Source: Candidatus Rifleibacteriota bacterium (GTDB lineage Bacteria; Riflebacteria; Ozemobacteria; Ozemobacterales; Ozemobacteraceae). From it: 31,032 bases of DNA. Location of the stretch: the NCBI GenBank assembly GCA_022704885.1, contig JAKJFO010000018.1:6650-37681 (forward strand). The letters are read 5' to 3'. Below the pieces are notes generated by a model. The model was given only the letters and a program-made list of their open reading frames with translations. It did not search any database and was not told the origin of the DNA. Below are positions 1 to 7,859 of the stretch, in pieces. The position numbers and the translations under genes are program-made. How positions within the stretch are numbered: the first letter of the stretch is position 1; each line of letters starts with the position of its first letter.

Positions 1-1
1 C

Positions 2-796
2 CCGCCGGCACGCGAACGCGTCAATCGTCTGGCTCTGCGAGCCTACGGCACCATTTATCATAGCAGAACCATGACATTTGCCGACCTGTTGAAATTTTTT
101 CTGATCGGCTTTCCCGGCCTTGTCCGGCGGCGCATTCATTTTGTCGTTGCCAGCGCATTGTTATTCATAGCTGCTGCTCTGATAGGCTATCTGTGCATAC
201 ATGAGAAGTCACGGCTGGTAGACCTCGCGGTGCCGCCAGTCGAGCAGCAGCGCCTCAAATCGCTGGCCATGTCGGCCAAACCCAACCAGCCGCATCCGCT
301 GGCGCGCGAGGGTAATTTCGGGCTTTCCAGCACTATAATGGTCAATAACATCAGGGTTTCGATTCTTGCCTTCGCGACCGGCATCTTTCTTGGCATCGGA
401 ACCATCATCATTCTTATCAACAACGGCCTTATGCTCGGCGCCATGGCAGCACTTTACACCGATGCAGGGTTTGCCCGCTATTTCTGGTCGCTGATTCTGC
501 CACATGGCGGCATCGAACTGGCCTGCATCTTCATCTGTGGCGCCGCCGGCCTGATTGTCGGCTATGCTCTGATCAATCCGGGTTCTTACTATCGCAAAGA
601 CTGGGTCGTAAAAGAAGGGCACGATGCAATCAAGCTGGTAATCGGCACTGTGCCGCTGCTTGTGCTTGCCGCGCTGATCGAGGCTTATATTACTCCGGCC
701 TATTTGAGCCCTAACGCCAAGCTCGTCCTCGCAGCCTTCTTTTTTCTGGTGCTGATCGCATGGATGGGAATTGCGGCCAGAGAAGATCAGAGCTGA
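2..796 (+). CDS. SpoIIM-family (stage II sporulation protein M-like) membrane protein, 5' truncated by window edge
   Basis: The reading frame is open from base 2, and the residues before the ATG at 71 (NRLALRAYGTIYHSR) match the soluble N-terminal part usual in this family. The gene therefore starts upstream of the window, and the ATG at 71 is internal. Several hydrophobic segments follow: residues about 25-43 counted from that ATG, then about 90-125, 135-165, 185-205 and 215-235. This is the usual multi-pass SpoIIM/DUF95 layout, including the HGGIELA segment typical of the family. In non-sporulating bacteria these proteins usually sit beside RDD, MoxR, DUF58 and DUF4129 genes, and a cluster of those lies next door. 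Here the gene is on the opposite strand, and its 3' end overlaps the end of the DUF58 gene by 10 bases. The biochemical role is unknown. Family call fairly sure. Confidence 0.85.
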   Translation, partial: PPARERVNRLALRAYGTIYHSRTMTFADLLKFFLIGFPGLVRRRIHFVVASALLFIAAALIGYLCIHEKSRLVDLAVPPVEQQRLKSLAMSAKPNQPHPLAREGNFGLSSTIMVNNIRVSILAFATGIFLGIGTIIILINNGLMLGAMAALYTDAGFARYFWSLILPHGGIELACIFICGAAGLIVGYALINPGSYYRKDWVVKEGHDAIKLVIGTVPLLVLAALIEAYITPAYLSPNAKLVLAAFFFLVLIAWMGIAAREDQS

Positions 797-2292
797 GACC
801 GCATCTTGACCTGCAGATAATGTGATAGCAGTCGTGAATTGAGCTGCTGCGGAGTAATCAGCATGGTCGCAATACCGATTTTTTCGATATGCCGGCTCAA
901 ACCGGCCACGCGCTCGATCATGCTGCGCGCCACAACCTTGTCGTAGACGGCATCGACGCGATCCGGCACCGCATCGGCAATCTCGCGCAGCTTCGGATCG
1001 AGCACCGAAATTACTGCAGTCAGATGCTTGCGGCTGACCATCGGCGCTGCGGCCAGCATCTTGCTGACTGCTTCGCCGGAGGTGAGATCAGTGACGACCA
1101 TGAGCAGGGAACGGCGCAGACGGGTCGCACTGATGGCACGCAGCACGGTCTCGTAATCGGGTTCGACGCGGTTCGCCGCAATGGCATAAAGATGCCTGAT
1201 ATAACTGTAAAAATGTGATTTTCCTCGACCTGGCGGCAGAAAGAAGTGAATACGGTCTGAAAAAGCGAGCAGACCGATGCGGTCGCCCTTTTTCATAACC
1301 TGATAACCCAGAATCAATGCCGAATTTACTGCATGATCGAGCAGCGTCAGATTATCGACGACCGCTCCCATCGAGCGACTGCAGTCGATGACAACCAGCA
1401 CCGACTGGTTCACTTCCGACTGAAATTCGCGGGTGATCAGCTTGTTTTTGCGGGCACTGGCCTTCCAGTCGATACGCCTGAACTCATCACCTTTGACATA
1501 TTCACGCAGACTCTCGAAGTCGCTGCCACAACCGCGGCGGCGCTCGGTCACGAGGCCGGCTTCCGCCAGCTGCCCGCGCTTCATCCGCAAATCGAAGCGC
1601 GAAATTGCGGCGATATCAGGGTAAACCTCGACCTGACTCGTTTCGCCGTATTCCTGCTGAAATACGACAAGTTCGAGCAGACCGCGAAACCTGATCACCG
1701 TGCGATTGAAATAATAACAACCCCGGCGCAATGGTCTGACGAAATAGGCAAAACTGCTGCTGGTGCGCTGGTCAAGTTCGAGCGCCATATTTCGACCACT
1801 ACCTGAAAATTCGGCCGGGAACTCATCGACGACCTCAAGGCTCAGATGTCGATGCGAACTGTTGGTTACTACTATTTCTATCTGGTTGTCACGACCGATA
1901 GAGAGCTTGCGCGGCATACGCCGCTCGACCATCAGATTTTCGGGACGGGGTGAAATGGCTATATCGGTGATCACCAGCAGAAACACCACGAAATTATAGA
2001 CAAACCAGAAGGAAAATGCGCCTGAATGGGTTTTAACCAGCATCAAAGGCAGGGTTCCAAACAGCAGTAACAGAATGACTCGCGTCGTGACGACCACCTG
2101 ACCACGATAAAACATCTCGCCCAGAGCCGGCAGCTCAGGACTGCCTATCCGCCAGCGCTTGAAAAGATAGGTGACCAGAGCGATCAGCAACGCCAGAGGC
2201 ACTATGACAAAAGGCATCAGCGCCGCCAGTATGCTGCCGATAGTCAGCACCAGCCCGTCTCTGATCTGAACGCGACTCTTTTCCTGATTCAC
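787..2292 (-). CDS. DUF58 domain protein with von Willebrand A-like region
   Basis: A protein of 501 residues if it starts at the GTG at 2292. That GTG overlaps the MoxR stop codon (GTGA) and has an AAAGG ribosome-binding site upstream. A longer frame runs to 2400, but its extra residues are the MoxR 3' end read out of frame. Two pairs of membrane segments (about 14-46 and 68-113) precede a beta-rich region. The DUF58 signature follows at about 253-290 (GSDFESLREYVKGDEFRRID), then a vWA-like fold with a metal-site motif DCSRS at 303-307. DUF58 proteins are regularly paired with MoxR ATPases, which are thought to act as chaperones or metal-insertion factors for vWA proteins. The client is unknown. 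It is the last gene of the six-gene operon. Confidence 0.9.
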   Translation of the reverse strand: MNQEKSRVQIRDGLVLTIGSILAALMPFVIVPLALLIALVTYLFKRWRIGSPELPALGEMFYRGQVVVTTRVILLLLFGTLPLMLVKTHSGAFSFWFVYNFVVFLLVITDIAISPRPENLMVERRMPRKLSIGRDNQIEIVVTNSSHRHLSLEVVDEFPAEFSGSGRNMALELDQRTSSSFAYFVRPLRRGCYYFNRTVIRFRGLLELVVFQQEYGETSQVEVYPDIAAISRFDLRMKRGQLAEAGLVTERRRGCGSDFESLREYVKGDEFRRIDWKASARKNKLITREFQSEVNQSVLVVIDCSRSMGAVVDNLTLLDHAVNSALILGYQVMKKGDRIGLLAFSDRIHFFLPPGRGKSHFYSYIRHLYAIAANRVEPDYETVLRAISATRLRRSLLMVVTDLTSGEAVSKMLAAAPMVSRKHLTAVISVLDPKLREIADAVPDRVDAVYDKVVARSMIERVAGLSRHIEKIGIATMLITPQQLNSRLLSHYLQVKMRSQL

Positions 2293-3248
2293 CTGGGTAC
2301 CTTTACGCGGCCAAGAACGGTGTTCAAAGCAGTGTCTGCATTTATGCCCTCGATCTCGGCTTCGGGTTTGAGAATAACGCGATGCCGCAGAACCGGACAC
2401 ACCACGGCTTTAACGTCATCAGGCGTCACGAATTCGCGGCCGTCCATCAGCGCAACGGCCTTTGAAGCCAGCAGCAGACCAATACTGGCGCGCACGCCGG
2501 CGCCGATCTGAAAATCTGCCCAGTCACGGGTTGCCCGCACGATGTCGGTAATATAGGCCACGACAGGCTCTTTTGTATGTACACGAGTGATCGCCTCGCG
2601 GCACTGCTTTATCTCTTCGATGTCTGCTACATGTTTCAACCCGACTTTTTTGATATTGTCAGATCTGAAACCAGCCTCGAAACGACCGAGAATTTCCCGT
2701 TCCGCCTTTTCTTCGGGGTAGTCGAGCATGATCTTGAACAGAAAGCGGTCCAGCTGGGCCTCGGGGAGAGGATAAGTGCCCTCGTATTCGAGCGAGTTCT
2801 GAGTCGCCAGAACCGTGAAAATCGGCGAAAGCTCGAAACAGTTGCCTTCGATGGTCACCTGGCGCTCTTCCATACACTCCAGCAAAGCAGACTGGGTCTT
2901 TGCCGGTGCACGATTTATTTCATCGACCAGAACCAGATCGCTGAAAATAGGCCCTTTGTGCACGTGAAAAGCGCCACTGCGTGCATCGAAAATATTGGTT
3001 CCGAGAACATCAGAAGGCATCAGATCGGGAGTCATCTGAATCCTGCGAAAGCTCGCGCCAATTATCTCAGCTGCCGTCTTTACCGTCAACGTCTTGGCAG
3101 TACCCGGCACACCCTCCATCAAAACGTGCCCTTTGACCAGAAGCGCTGCCAGCATAAGACTGACCGTTTCGTCCTGGCCGATAATAACCTTGCGTATTTC
3201 AGTCTGAATTCCTTCAAAGATTTCCTTAACCCGCGCCAGTTCAATCAT
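2289..3248 (-). CDS. MoxR-family AAA+ ATPase
   Basis: A protein of 319 residues starting at the ATG at 3248. It overlaps the end of the DUF4350 gene by 8 bases and is preceded by AAAGGA. An in-frame extension to 3317 lies inside the upstream gene and was not used. Walker A is GVPGTAKT at 46-53, Walker B is LVLVDE at 105-110, and a sensor-1 asparagine lies in ATQNS at about 149-153. The conserved motif YPLPEAQLDRFLFK follows at about 159-172. A C-terminal helical lid domain completes the usual MoxR architecture and length. These cytoplasmic ATPases are generally co-encoded with DUF58 or vWA proteins and are believed to remodel them; the DUF58 partner is the next gene downstream. Family assignment is secure, specific function is not. 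Confidence 0.95.
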   Translation of the reverse strand: MIELARVKEIFEGIQTEIRKVIIGQDETVSLMLAALLVKGHVLMEGVPGTAKTLTVKTAAEIIGASFRRIQMTPDLMPSDVLGTNIFDARSGAFHVHKGPIFSDLVLVDEINRAPAKTQSALLECMEERQVTIEGNCFELSPIFTVLATQNSLEYEGTYPLPEAQLDRFLFKIMLDYPEEKAEREILGRFEAGFRSDNIKKVGLKHVADIEEIKQCREAITRVHTKEPVVAYITDIVRATRDWADFQIGAGVRASIGLLLASKAVALMDGREFVTPDDVKAVVCPVLRHRVILKPEAEIEGINADTALNTVLGRVKVPR

Positions 3249-4488
3249 GGAGCTTAAGTTCCTTTCTTGCCCATTCCAGTGTCCGCACAACCCGCAACAG
3301 CAGTTCCGGCGAATCATTGCGGCGATTCAAAATCTCGTCGATATCTCTTTCAATACGGCTCAGCCTGTCGGCGACCTCGACATTGCCCTCTCTTACTGCC
3401 GCAACGATCTCGCGCAGCTGTGCCATAGAATCGAGACCATAGCGCTTTATTGCCGCAGCAGCAAAGCCGTAGAGAATCTCCGAAAGCGCATAACAGCTGT
3501 TGTTGCCTTCGGCAAGCATGCGCCCGATACTTCTCACATAGGAAACGTTGCGCTGGCCCTGATCGACGAGCGCAACCGGCCGACCAAACCGCCGACCGGT
3601 CGAGATAAAATAAACGGTAAGAGCCACCAGCATCTGCAAAAGCACCCAGCTCACCGGGTTTGCCTTGAGCAGACTCCAGAACGAGAGATGGTCGAACTTC
3701 TGCCGTGCCGTGTAACTGAGGCGATCTCTGACCATACGCCGACCGCGCGCCTTGATATAACTTTTCGGAAAAGCATCGAAAATCGCAAAGCTTCTGTCGG
3801 AGGCCATGTGCTCAACCAGTCGCGTTATCAACGTCAGGTTATCGTGCTTCTTCAAGCCTTTGCCGGTCAGATAGTCAGAATGCCCGATAACCATCATCCT
3901 GCCACTGCCGCGAAATGACATCAGAATATTGCTGCCATCCATCGGCTCTGGCATAACCGAGAAAAAGCTCATGCCAGGCTGTCTGTGCAATCCCTTGCGA
4001 TTTGTACTCAAAGTCTCGATCTCGTCGAGATAAGGCAGACGCAGCATAAGATCTTCCGGCAGATCATTCGCATGCACATCTCTGGCAATTCCGACATAAC
4101 GGTCAAGCGCATGATCGTCTGGCAGCAGAAACACCAGGTTGCCACCACTGCGCACCCAGCCAAACAGACCGCGCAACGTCGCCTGATCGATGGCCGAAGG
4201 CGGGTCGATTACCAGCAGAAGCCCATGTTGCGCAGGCACTCCTCTGACGAATTCTATTTTGTAGCCAAGCTCGAGAAAGTAGTAATAAAGCAGCGGCAGA
4301 GGCTTGATGTAAAAACTGGTCACCGCAGGTTCTTCGACCAGGTCTGGCCCGCCGTCTTCAGAAATCATCACATTTTTTTCGGTCTGCGAGATGGAGAAAA
4401 GGTTTATACCCCACATTGCGAAAATGAAGAGACAGAGAAAAAAGATCGAATAGCCTCGAAGCAGATCGAGTATTTTGCGGTCATTCAT
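3241..4488 (-). CDS. DUF4350 domain membrane protein
   Basis: A protein of 415 residues. One membrane segment lies at about 12-32 and a second at about 276-296. Between them is a domain resembling the DUF4350/GATase-like fold, recognisable by LLLVIDPPSAID followed by LFGWVRSGGNLVFLLPDD, and probably facing outward. The C-terminal part, after GRRFGRPV, is helical and cytoplasmic by prediction. DUF4350 proteins normally accompany MoxR, DUF58 and DUF4129 genes, as here. The ATG overlaps the upstream stop as ATGA, and the 3' end overlaps the MoxR start. The biochemical role is unknown. Confidence 0.8.
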   Translation of the reverse strand: MNDRKILDLLRGYSIFFLCLFIFAMWGINLFSISQTEKNVMISEDGGPDLVEEPAVTSFYIKPLPLLYYYFLELGYKIEFVRGVPAQHGLLLVIDPPSAIDQATLRGLFGWVRSGGNLVFLLPDDHALDRYVGIARDVHANDLPEDLMLRLPYLDEIETLSTNRKGLHRQPGMSFFSVMPEPMDGSNILMSFRGSGRMMVIGHSDYLTGKGLKKHDNLTLITRLVEHMASDRSFAIFDAFPKSYIKARGRRMVRDRLSYTARQKFDHLSFWSLLKANPVSWVLLQMLVALTVYFISTGRRFGRPVALVDQGQRNVSYVRSIGRMLAEGNNSCYALSEILYGFAAAAIKRYGLDSMAQLREIVAAVREGNVEVADRLSRIERDIDEILNRRNDSPELLLRVVRTLEWARKELKLHD

Positions 4489-5885
4489 CTTCTGAGCTTC
4501 TCCAGATCGAGGTAAAATGCCTTGAAAAGTTCGAAATCTTTCTTACCCGGGCTCTGAAAACCATAAATCAGGCGATCGAACAAAGCCATGGGAGCGGCAA
4601 ATAGCGAATGCAGCTCACGCTCCATCATCAGCCGGCGCAGATATTCACCGTTGGTAAGGCTGTCCTGGTAACTGATCGCACTGCGAGTCTCGAGCAAAAT
4701 CAAAGAACCAATAGTCAGCAGACGTATGGCTTCAGAGTAATTTCCCTTCTCTGCTGCGTTCATAGCGTTCTCATATATCGATTCGCTGCGCAGTCTTTCC
4801 GGCGGCAACCGCTTTTCCTCAAGCATCATTTTCGACTGTTCGCCAGCAATCTTTTTTCTCGTATTTCTGATTATCAGAAAAAAGATAACAACAAAACCCA
4901 CTATAACAGCCACTGTCATAAGCCAGAGCATAAAATTGGCGGTGCCAGTGGGAGGCGTTTTCTTTGGGCGCGGAGGCGGCCTGAAAGGCTGCGGCTTTTT
5001 AGGCGGTGGAGGAGGCGTTGACGGCCTGGAATAAGCTGGAGCGGATGGTTTTACAGCTGTCGACTGTTGACCAGCCGCTACCGGGCGTGTTGAATCTGGT
5101 GGCTTCGACACGTTCGACATCTGAACAGAGCCGGCAGCATGACTGGAGCTCCCCTGCGACGATCGCGAAGTCCCGACACTGCCAACCGCAGAGCCGGCAG
5201 CAGAGAAACCGGTATTATGATGGCCGCCGCCGCCGCTCGAACCGGCAGTCCCGACACCTCCGCCAGAATGAGCCGATGTCCCGAAGCCCGGAACCATTCC
5301 CCCAGAACCAGTACCGGCAGATGTTGTACCCCCGCGAACTGAACCGCCTGCCCCGCCTTCTTCAGACGGCGCCACACTTATCAGGCTTATTGCCTCACCG
5401 GGCTGACCGGCCACAATACCACTGCGACCACACCATTCAAGCCCGGACTCCCACACGGCATCTCCAGAAAGCTTTATTTCGCTGGTTCTGGCGATAGCCC
5501 GGTCGAGCGCATCTACCATCTCCTGGCGGGAAACGGCATTTTCCGCATAAGTAGTGCGAAATTCATTCTGCAGACCATTCAAAGTATCGACAAGGTTCAC
5601 GAACAGAAGCCTTCGCCGCGCATCGGCACTTTCAGTCGCCATCGCCTCGCCAACACCGGCAACCCATCGCAAATCCACCATAAACAGCCGCTCGCCATCT
5701 CTGACGCGCGTCACTTCGGAAATTCGTGTCAACAGGTCATCAGCTGAAGCATTCAGGCTATAGTCTTCCTGATTCGACATGGCCGTCTGCAGATGCCTCG
5801 TCAGCAGCATAAAATCGTCTAAAGTCGTTTCCTCCGCAGCCAGAGGCGACACCAGCAGCATCAGCATCAGAAGCAGATATTTCAT
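4485..5885 (-). CDS. DUF4129 domain protein with signal peptide and long Gly/Ser- and Pro-rich linker
   Basis: A protein of 466 residues from the ATG at 5885, which overlaps the preceding stop as ATGA. A longer frame to 5999 was rejected because a clean signal peptide begins at this ATG (hydrophobic residues 3-14, AEE after the likely cleavage near 17). Residues 18-170 form a helical domain that should be periplasmic. Residues about 177-255 are very rich in Gly, Ser and Ala, and 288-312 are rich in Pro and Lys. A membrane helix follows at 318-340, then a cytoplasmic DUF4129 domain at about 365-466 (GNYSEAIRLLTIGSLI, then TNGEYLRRLM). The layout suggests a transmembrane protein with an extended flexible stalk outside and the conserved domain inside. 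The family is known from MoxR/DUF58 loci; its function is not established. Confidence 0.8.
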   Translation of the reverse strand: MKYLLLMLMLLVSPLAAEETTLDDFMLLTRHLQTAMSNQEDYSLNASADDLLTRISEVTRVRDGERLFMVDLRWVAGVGEAMATESADARRRLLFVNLVDTLNGLQNEFRTTYAENAVSRQEMVDALDRAIARTSEIKLSGDAVWESGLEWCGRSGIVAGQPGEAISLISVAPSEEGGAGGSVRGGTTSAGTGSGGMVPGFGTSAHSGGGVGTAGSSGGGGHHNTGFSAAGSAVGSVGTSRSSQGSSSHAAGSVQMSNVSKPPDSTRPVAAGQQSTAVKPSAPAYSRPSTPPPPPKKPQPFRPPPRPKKTPPTGTANFMLWLMTVAVIVGFVVIFFLIIRNTRKKIAGEQSKMMLEEKRLPPERLRSESIYENAMNAAEKGNYSEAIRLLTIGSLILLETRSAISYQDSLTNGEYLRRLMMERELHSLFAAPMALFDRLIYGFQSPGKKDFELFKAFYLDLEKLRR

Positions 5886-6913
5886 AGACTCCCCGGCTCC
5901 ATATTCAGCCTCGCCAGCAATATTCGAAAGCCGATCACAAAAGGATCGATAAGGGCATCTGCCGCGATTAAAAAACCAAAGAAAAACAGCCCAGGCCAAT
6001 CCAGAACATCTGCAAAGCCGAGCATCCAGAAAAGACTTAGCGAACTCCCGACAACGACCAGATACAGGCAGGCCAGCACAGCGCCCAGTTTGAGCGCAAG
6101 CCAGAAATTCCCTATGTACCCGGAACGCCAGATTACCTTAGCATCAGGGTTACGCAACATGATTCTTGTCGCCGCTGTACAGGAAGAACCGACCCAGACC
6201 ATTAACCACACGACAAACAACATGGCCGCAGGCCAGAGACTTAGAACCACCCCAAGATACCAGCAGTAAAGCGCCGACAGAACCGACGCGTAGAGCATGC
6301 CCTCCAGGAGGCCATCCCATACCATGTCCCAATATGCTGCTGTTCTGCTCACCCTCACCGCCTGACGACGCATGCTGTTTTCTGGAAATCCCGACAGAAA
6401 AGCGACACCGGTAGAATTCCAGACCAGAGGGCGCCACAGCAGTTCGTAGAAAAAGAGCAACGGGCAAACACCCCAGGGAGATCTGAACAGCTCGACCAGA
6501 AAGGAAAAATAGAAGCAGAGAAAAATCAGCGTCACCATGGCGAACTTCGGAATGGAAAACAGAAACGAATCAATCACCACACCCGAAAGATTTCGCCGCA
6601 ATATGAACACGACTTCGTCGAGCAGCTGATAAAAATTGGTTATCGCAAAAGTCTGCGCCAACGGCTGGGCCTGTTGCTGCCCTCTCAAAATCAGGCCTTT
6701 TTTTACAGACTCACCGCAGATGCGCCGGGCTGCTGCCGCAACCACCTGGTCAGAATCGCCGGTCAGAGAAGCGGCCACCTGAAAAGCACGCAATCCACCA
6801 AGCTGCTCGAGAAAAGCCATGGCCTGGCGCCGGCGCGGCGGCTCGCCGCTTTCAAGATTGAGCAATGAAGCAGCAAAACGCTGATCGGCTGTATCTGATT
6901 GCGGCAAAGTCAT
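5882..6913 (-). CDS. Unrecognised membrane protein with N-terminal HEAT-like helices
   Basis: A protein of 343 residues that I cannot assign to a named family. Residues about 10-70 look like one or two HEAT-type helical repeats (RRRQAMAFLEQLGGLRAFQV, then a second helix pair ending GDSDQVVAAAARRI). From about 115 onward the protein is strongly hydrophobic, with five to seven probable membrane helices. Short polar loops include RIMLRNPDAKVIWRSGYIG. The ATG overlaps the RDD gene stop as ATGA, and its own stop overlaps the DUF4129 start in the same way. It is therefore translated as part of the six-gene operon and probably belongs to the same membrane assembly. The number of helices and the topology are my estimate from hydrophobicity. 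Confidence 0.75.
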   Translation of the reverse strand: MTLPQSDTADQRFAASLLNLESGEPPRRRQAMAFLEQLGGLRAFQVAASLTGDSDQVVAAAARRICGESVKKGLILRGQQQAQPLAQTFAITNFYQLLDEVVFILRRNLSGVVIDSFLFSIPKFAMVTLIFLCFYFSFLVELFRSPWGVCPLLFFYELLWRPLVWNSTGVAFLSGFPENSMRRQAVRVSRTAAYWDMVWDGLLEGMLYASVLSALYCWYLGVVLSLWPAAMLFVVWLMVWVGSSCTAATRIMLRNPDAKVIWRSGYIGNFWLALKLGAVLACLYLVVVGSSLSLFWMLGFADVLDWPGLFFFGFLIAADALIDPFVIGFRILLARLNMEPGSL

Positions 6914-7413
6914 TTAACCCGACCGTCCTCGGTTCTGATAACCACTGTTCCGGCAAAAAGATCGCCGATGCGCTGATGTCGGTCGGTTATCAGCACCGAA
7001 AAGACGCCCGCCATAAACAAAAAAGGCATGAAATCGGCAATTCGCAGAAAATTGCGCAGTAACGAGCCGAAAAGGCGGATCTTTTGACCGTTCAACGTAA
7101 CCACTCTCAGACCATGCGCCTTCTTTCCAGGTGTCTGACCATTGCTGTACAATTCGTAAAAAGTATAATATCCGAAGACTGTCAGGAAAACCACGATCAG
7201 ATACAGCCCCTGCGCGATTCCAGCGTGATAAATGATGCTGTTACGCATATGGTAGTTATCCAGCGCCATTATAAACACGATATGTTCAACGAACAGAATT
7301 ACGATCTGTACCACCAGATCATGAACGAATGCCGTCGCCCGGCTGAACATACCGGCCAACGGCACACGAATCTCAGCGTTTTCAGGCGTATGGATGACAA
7401 GTTCCTGTGGCAA
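6910..7413 (-). CDS. RDD-family membrane protein
   Basis: A protein of 167 residues. The start is TTG at 7413: an in-frame TAA lies immediately upstream and GGGAGAA sits at a good distance, so no other start fits. The family marks are present: SRATAFVHD near residue 24, GQTPGKKAHGLRVVTLNG near 92, RNFLRIADFMP near 120 and RIGDLFAGTVVI near 149. Three membrane segments are likely at about 27-48, 63-90 and 124-145. RDD proteins are small membrane proteins of mostly unknown role, sometimes proposed in transport, and often adjacent to SpoIIM and MoxR genes. It is the first gene of the operon proper, 77 bases after the VOC gene, which it may share a transcript with. Confidence 0.9.
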   Translation of the reverse strand: MPQELVIHTPENAEIRVPLAGMFSRATAFVHDLVVQIVILFVEHIVFIMALDNYHMRNSIIYHAGIAQGLYLIVVFLTVFGYYTFYELYSNGQTPGKKAHGLRVVTLNGQKIRLFGSLLRNFLRIADFMPFLFMAGVFSVLITDRHQRIGDLFAGTVVIRTEDGRVK

Positions 7414-7414
7414 A

Positions 7415-7450
7415 TTACTGTTCTCCCAGCACCTTCAGCGGTCGTTTCAT
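7415..7450 (-). CDS. Possible 11-codon leader ORF upstream of the RDD gene
   Basis: The minus strand carries a strong ribosome-binding site GGAGGT (7456-7461), then five bases, then an ATG. The short frame reads MKRPLKVLGEQ and stops with TAA one base before the TTG start of the RDD gene. It could couple translation into the RDD gene, which has a weak start codon, or it could be chance. No protein function is implied. Confidence 0.35.
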   Translation of the reverse strand: MKRPLKVLGEQ

Positions 7451-7490
7451 GCCATACCTCCGCACAGGCGGTTGCAGATTATGCCGGTCG

Positions 7491-7841
7491 TCACTCTGTC
7501 CAGAATGCGAATTCATTACCACATGGCTCGGTAAAATGGAATCGTCTTCCGCCCGGAAACGTGAATATTTCTTTGGATATCCGGCCTCCCAGTTCGCTAA
7601 CCTGCTCGTACATAGCCTCAAGATTGGCAGTGTAGAATACCAGAAGAATCGATCCGGCGGCCGGACTTGCAATTTTATCTGATTCATAGAATCCCCCCTT
7701 CATGCGACCGTCATTGAAGCATGAATAGGCCGGCCCAAAGTCTTCAAATTCCCAGCCCAGAAGTGCAGCAAAGAATTTCTTGGTGCCCTCGATATCGGAT
7801 GTCGGAATCTCGATATAATCAATCATTTTTTCAGATTTCAT
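7491..7841 (-). CDS. VOC superfamily (glyoxalase/bleomycin-resistance fold) protein
   Basis: A protein of 116 residues with the length and pattern of a single VOC module. It opens with a beta strand ending IEIPTSDIEGTKKFFAALLG, has a hydrophobic middle (ILLVFYTANLEAMYEQVSELGG), and closes with FTEPCGNEFAFWTE. The start is well marked by AGGAGGAGG just upstream. The gene follows psuG by 18 bases, so the two are probably co-transcribed. VOC proteins include lyases, dioxygenases, isomerases and binding proteins, and the substrate cannot be read from this sequence. The usual metal-ligand positions are not clearly conserved at the N-terminus. Fold call good, function unknown. Confidence 0.8.
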   Translation of the reverse strand: MKSEKMIDYIEIPTSDIEGTKKFFAALLGWEFEDFGPAYSCFNDGRMKGGFYESDKIASPAAGSILLVFYTANLEAMYEQVSELGGRISKEIFTFPGGRRFHFTEPCGNEFAFWTE

Positions 7842-7859
7842 TTCCTCCTCCTGTTGTCT

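Noticed and set aside
2577..3257. 226-codon plus-strand frame opposite the MoxR gene
   Set aside because: MoxR is unmistakable on the minus strand; this frame is its shadow.
7250..7262. TTATCCAG resembling a DnaA box
   Set aside because: It is a single inexact match inside the RDD gene, with no cluster of boxes or origin genes nearby.
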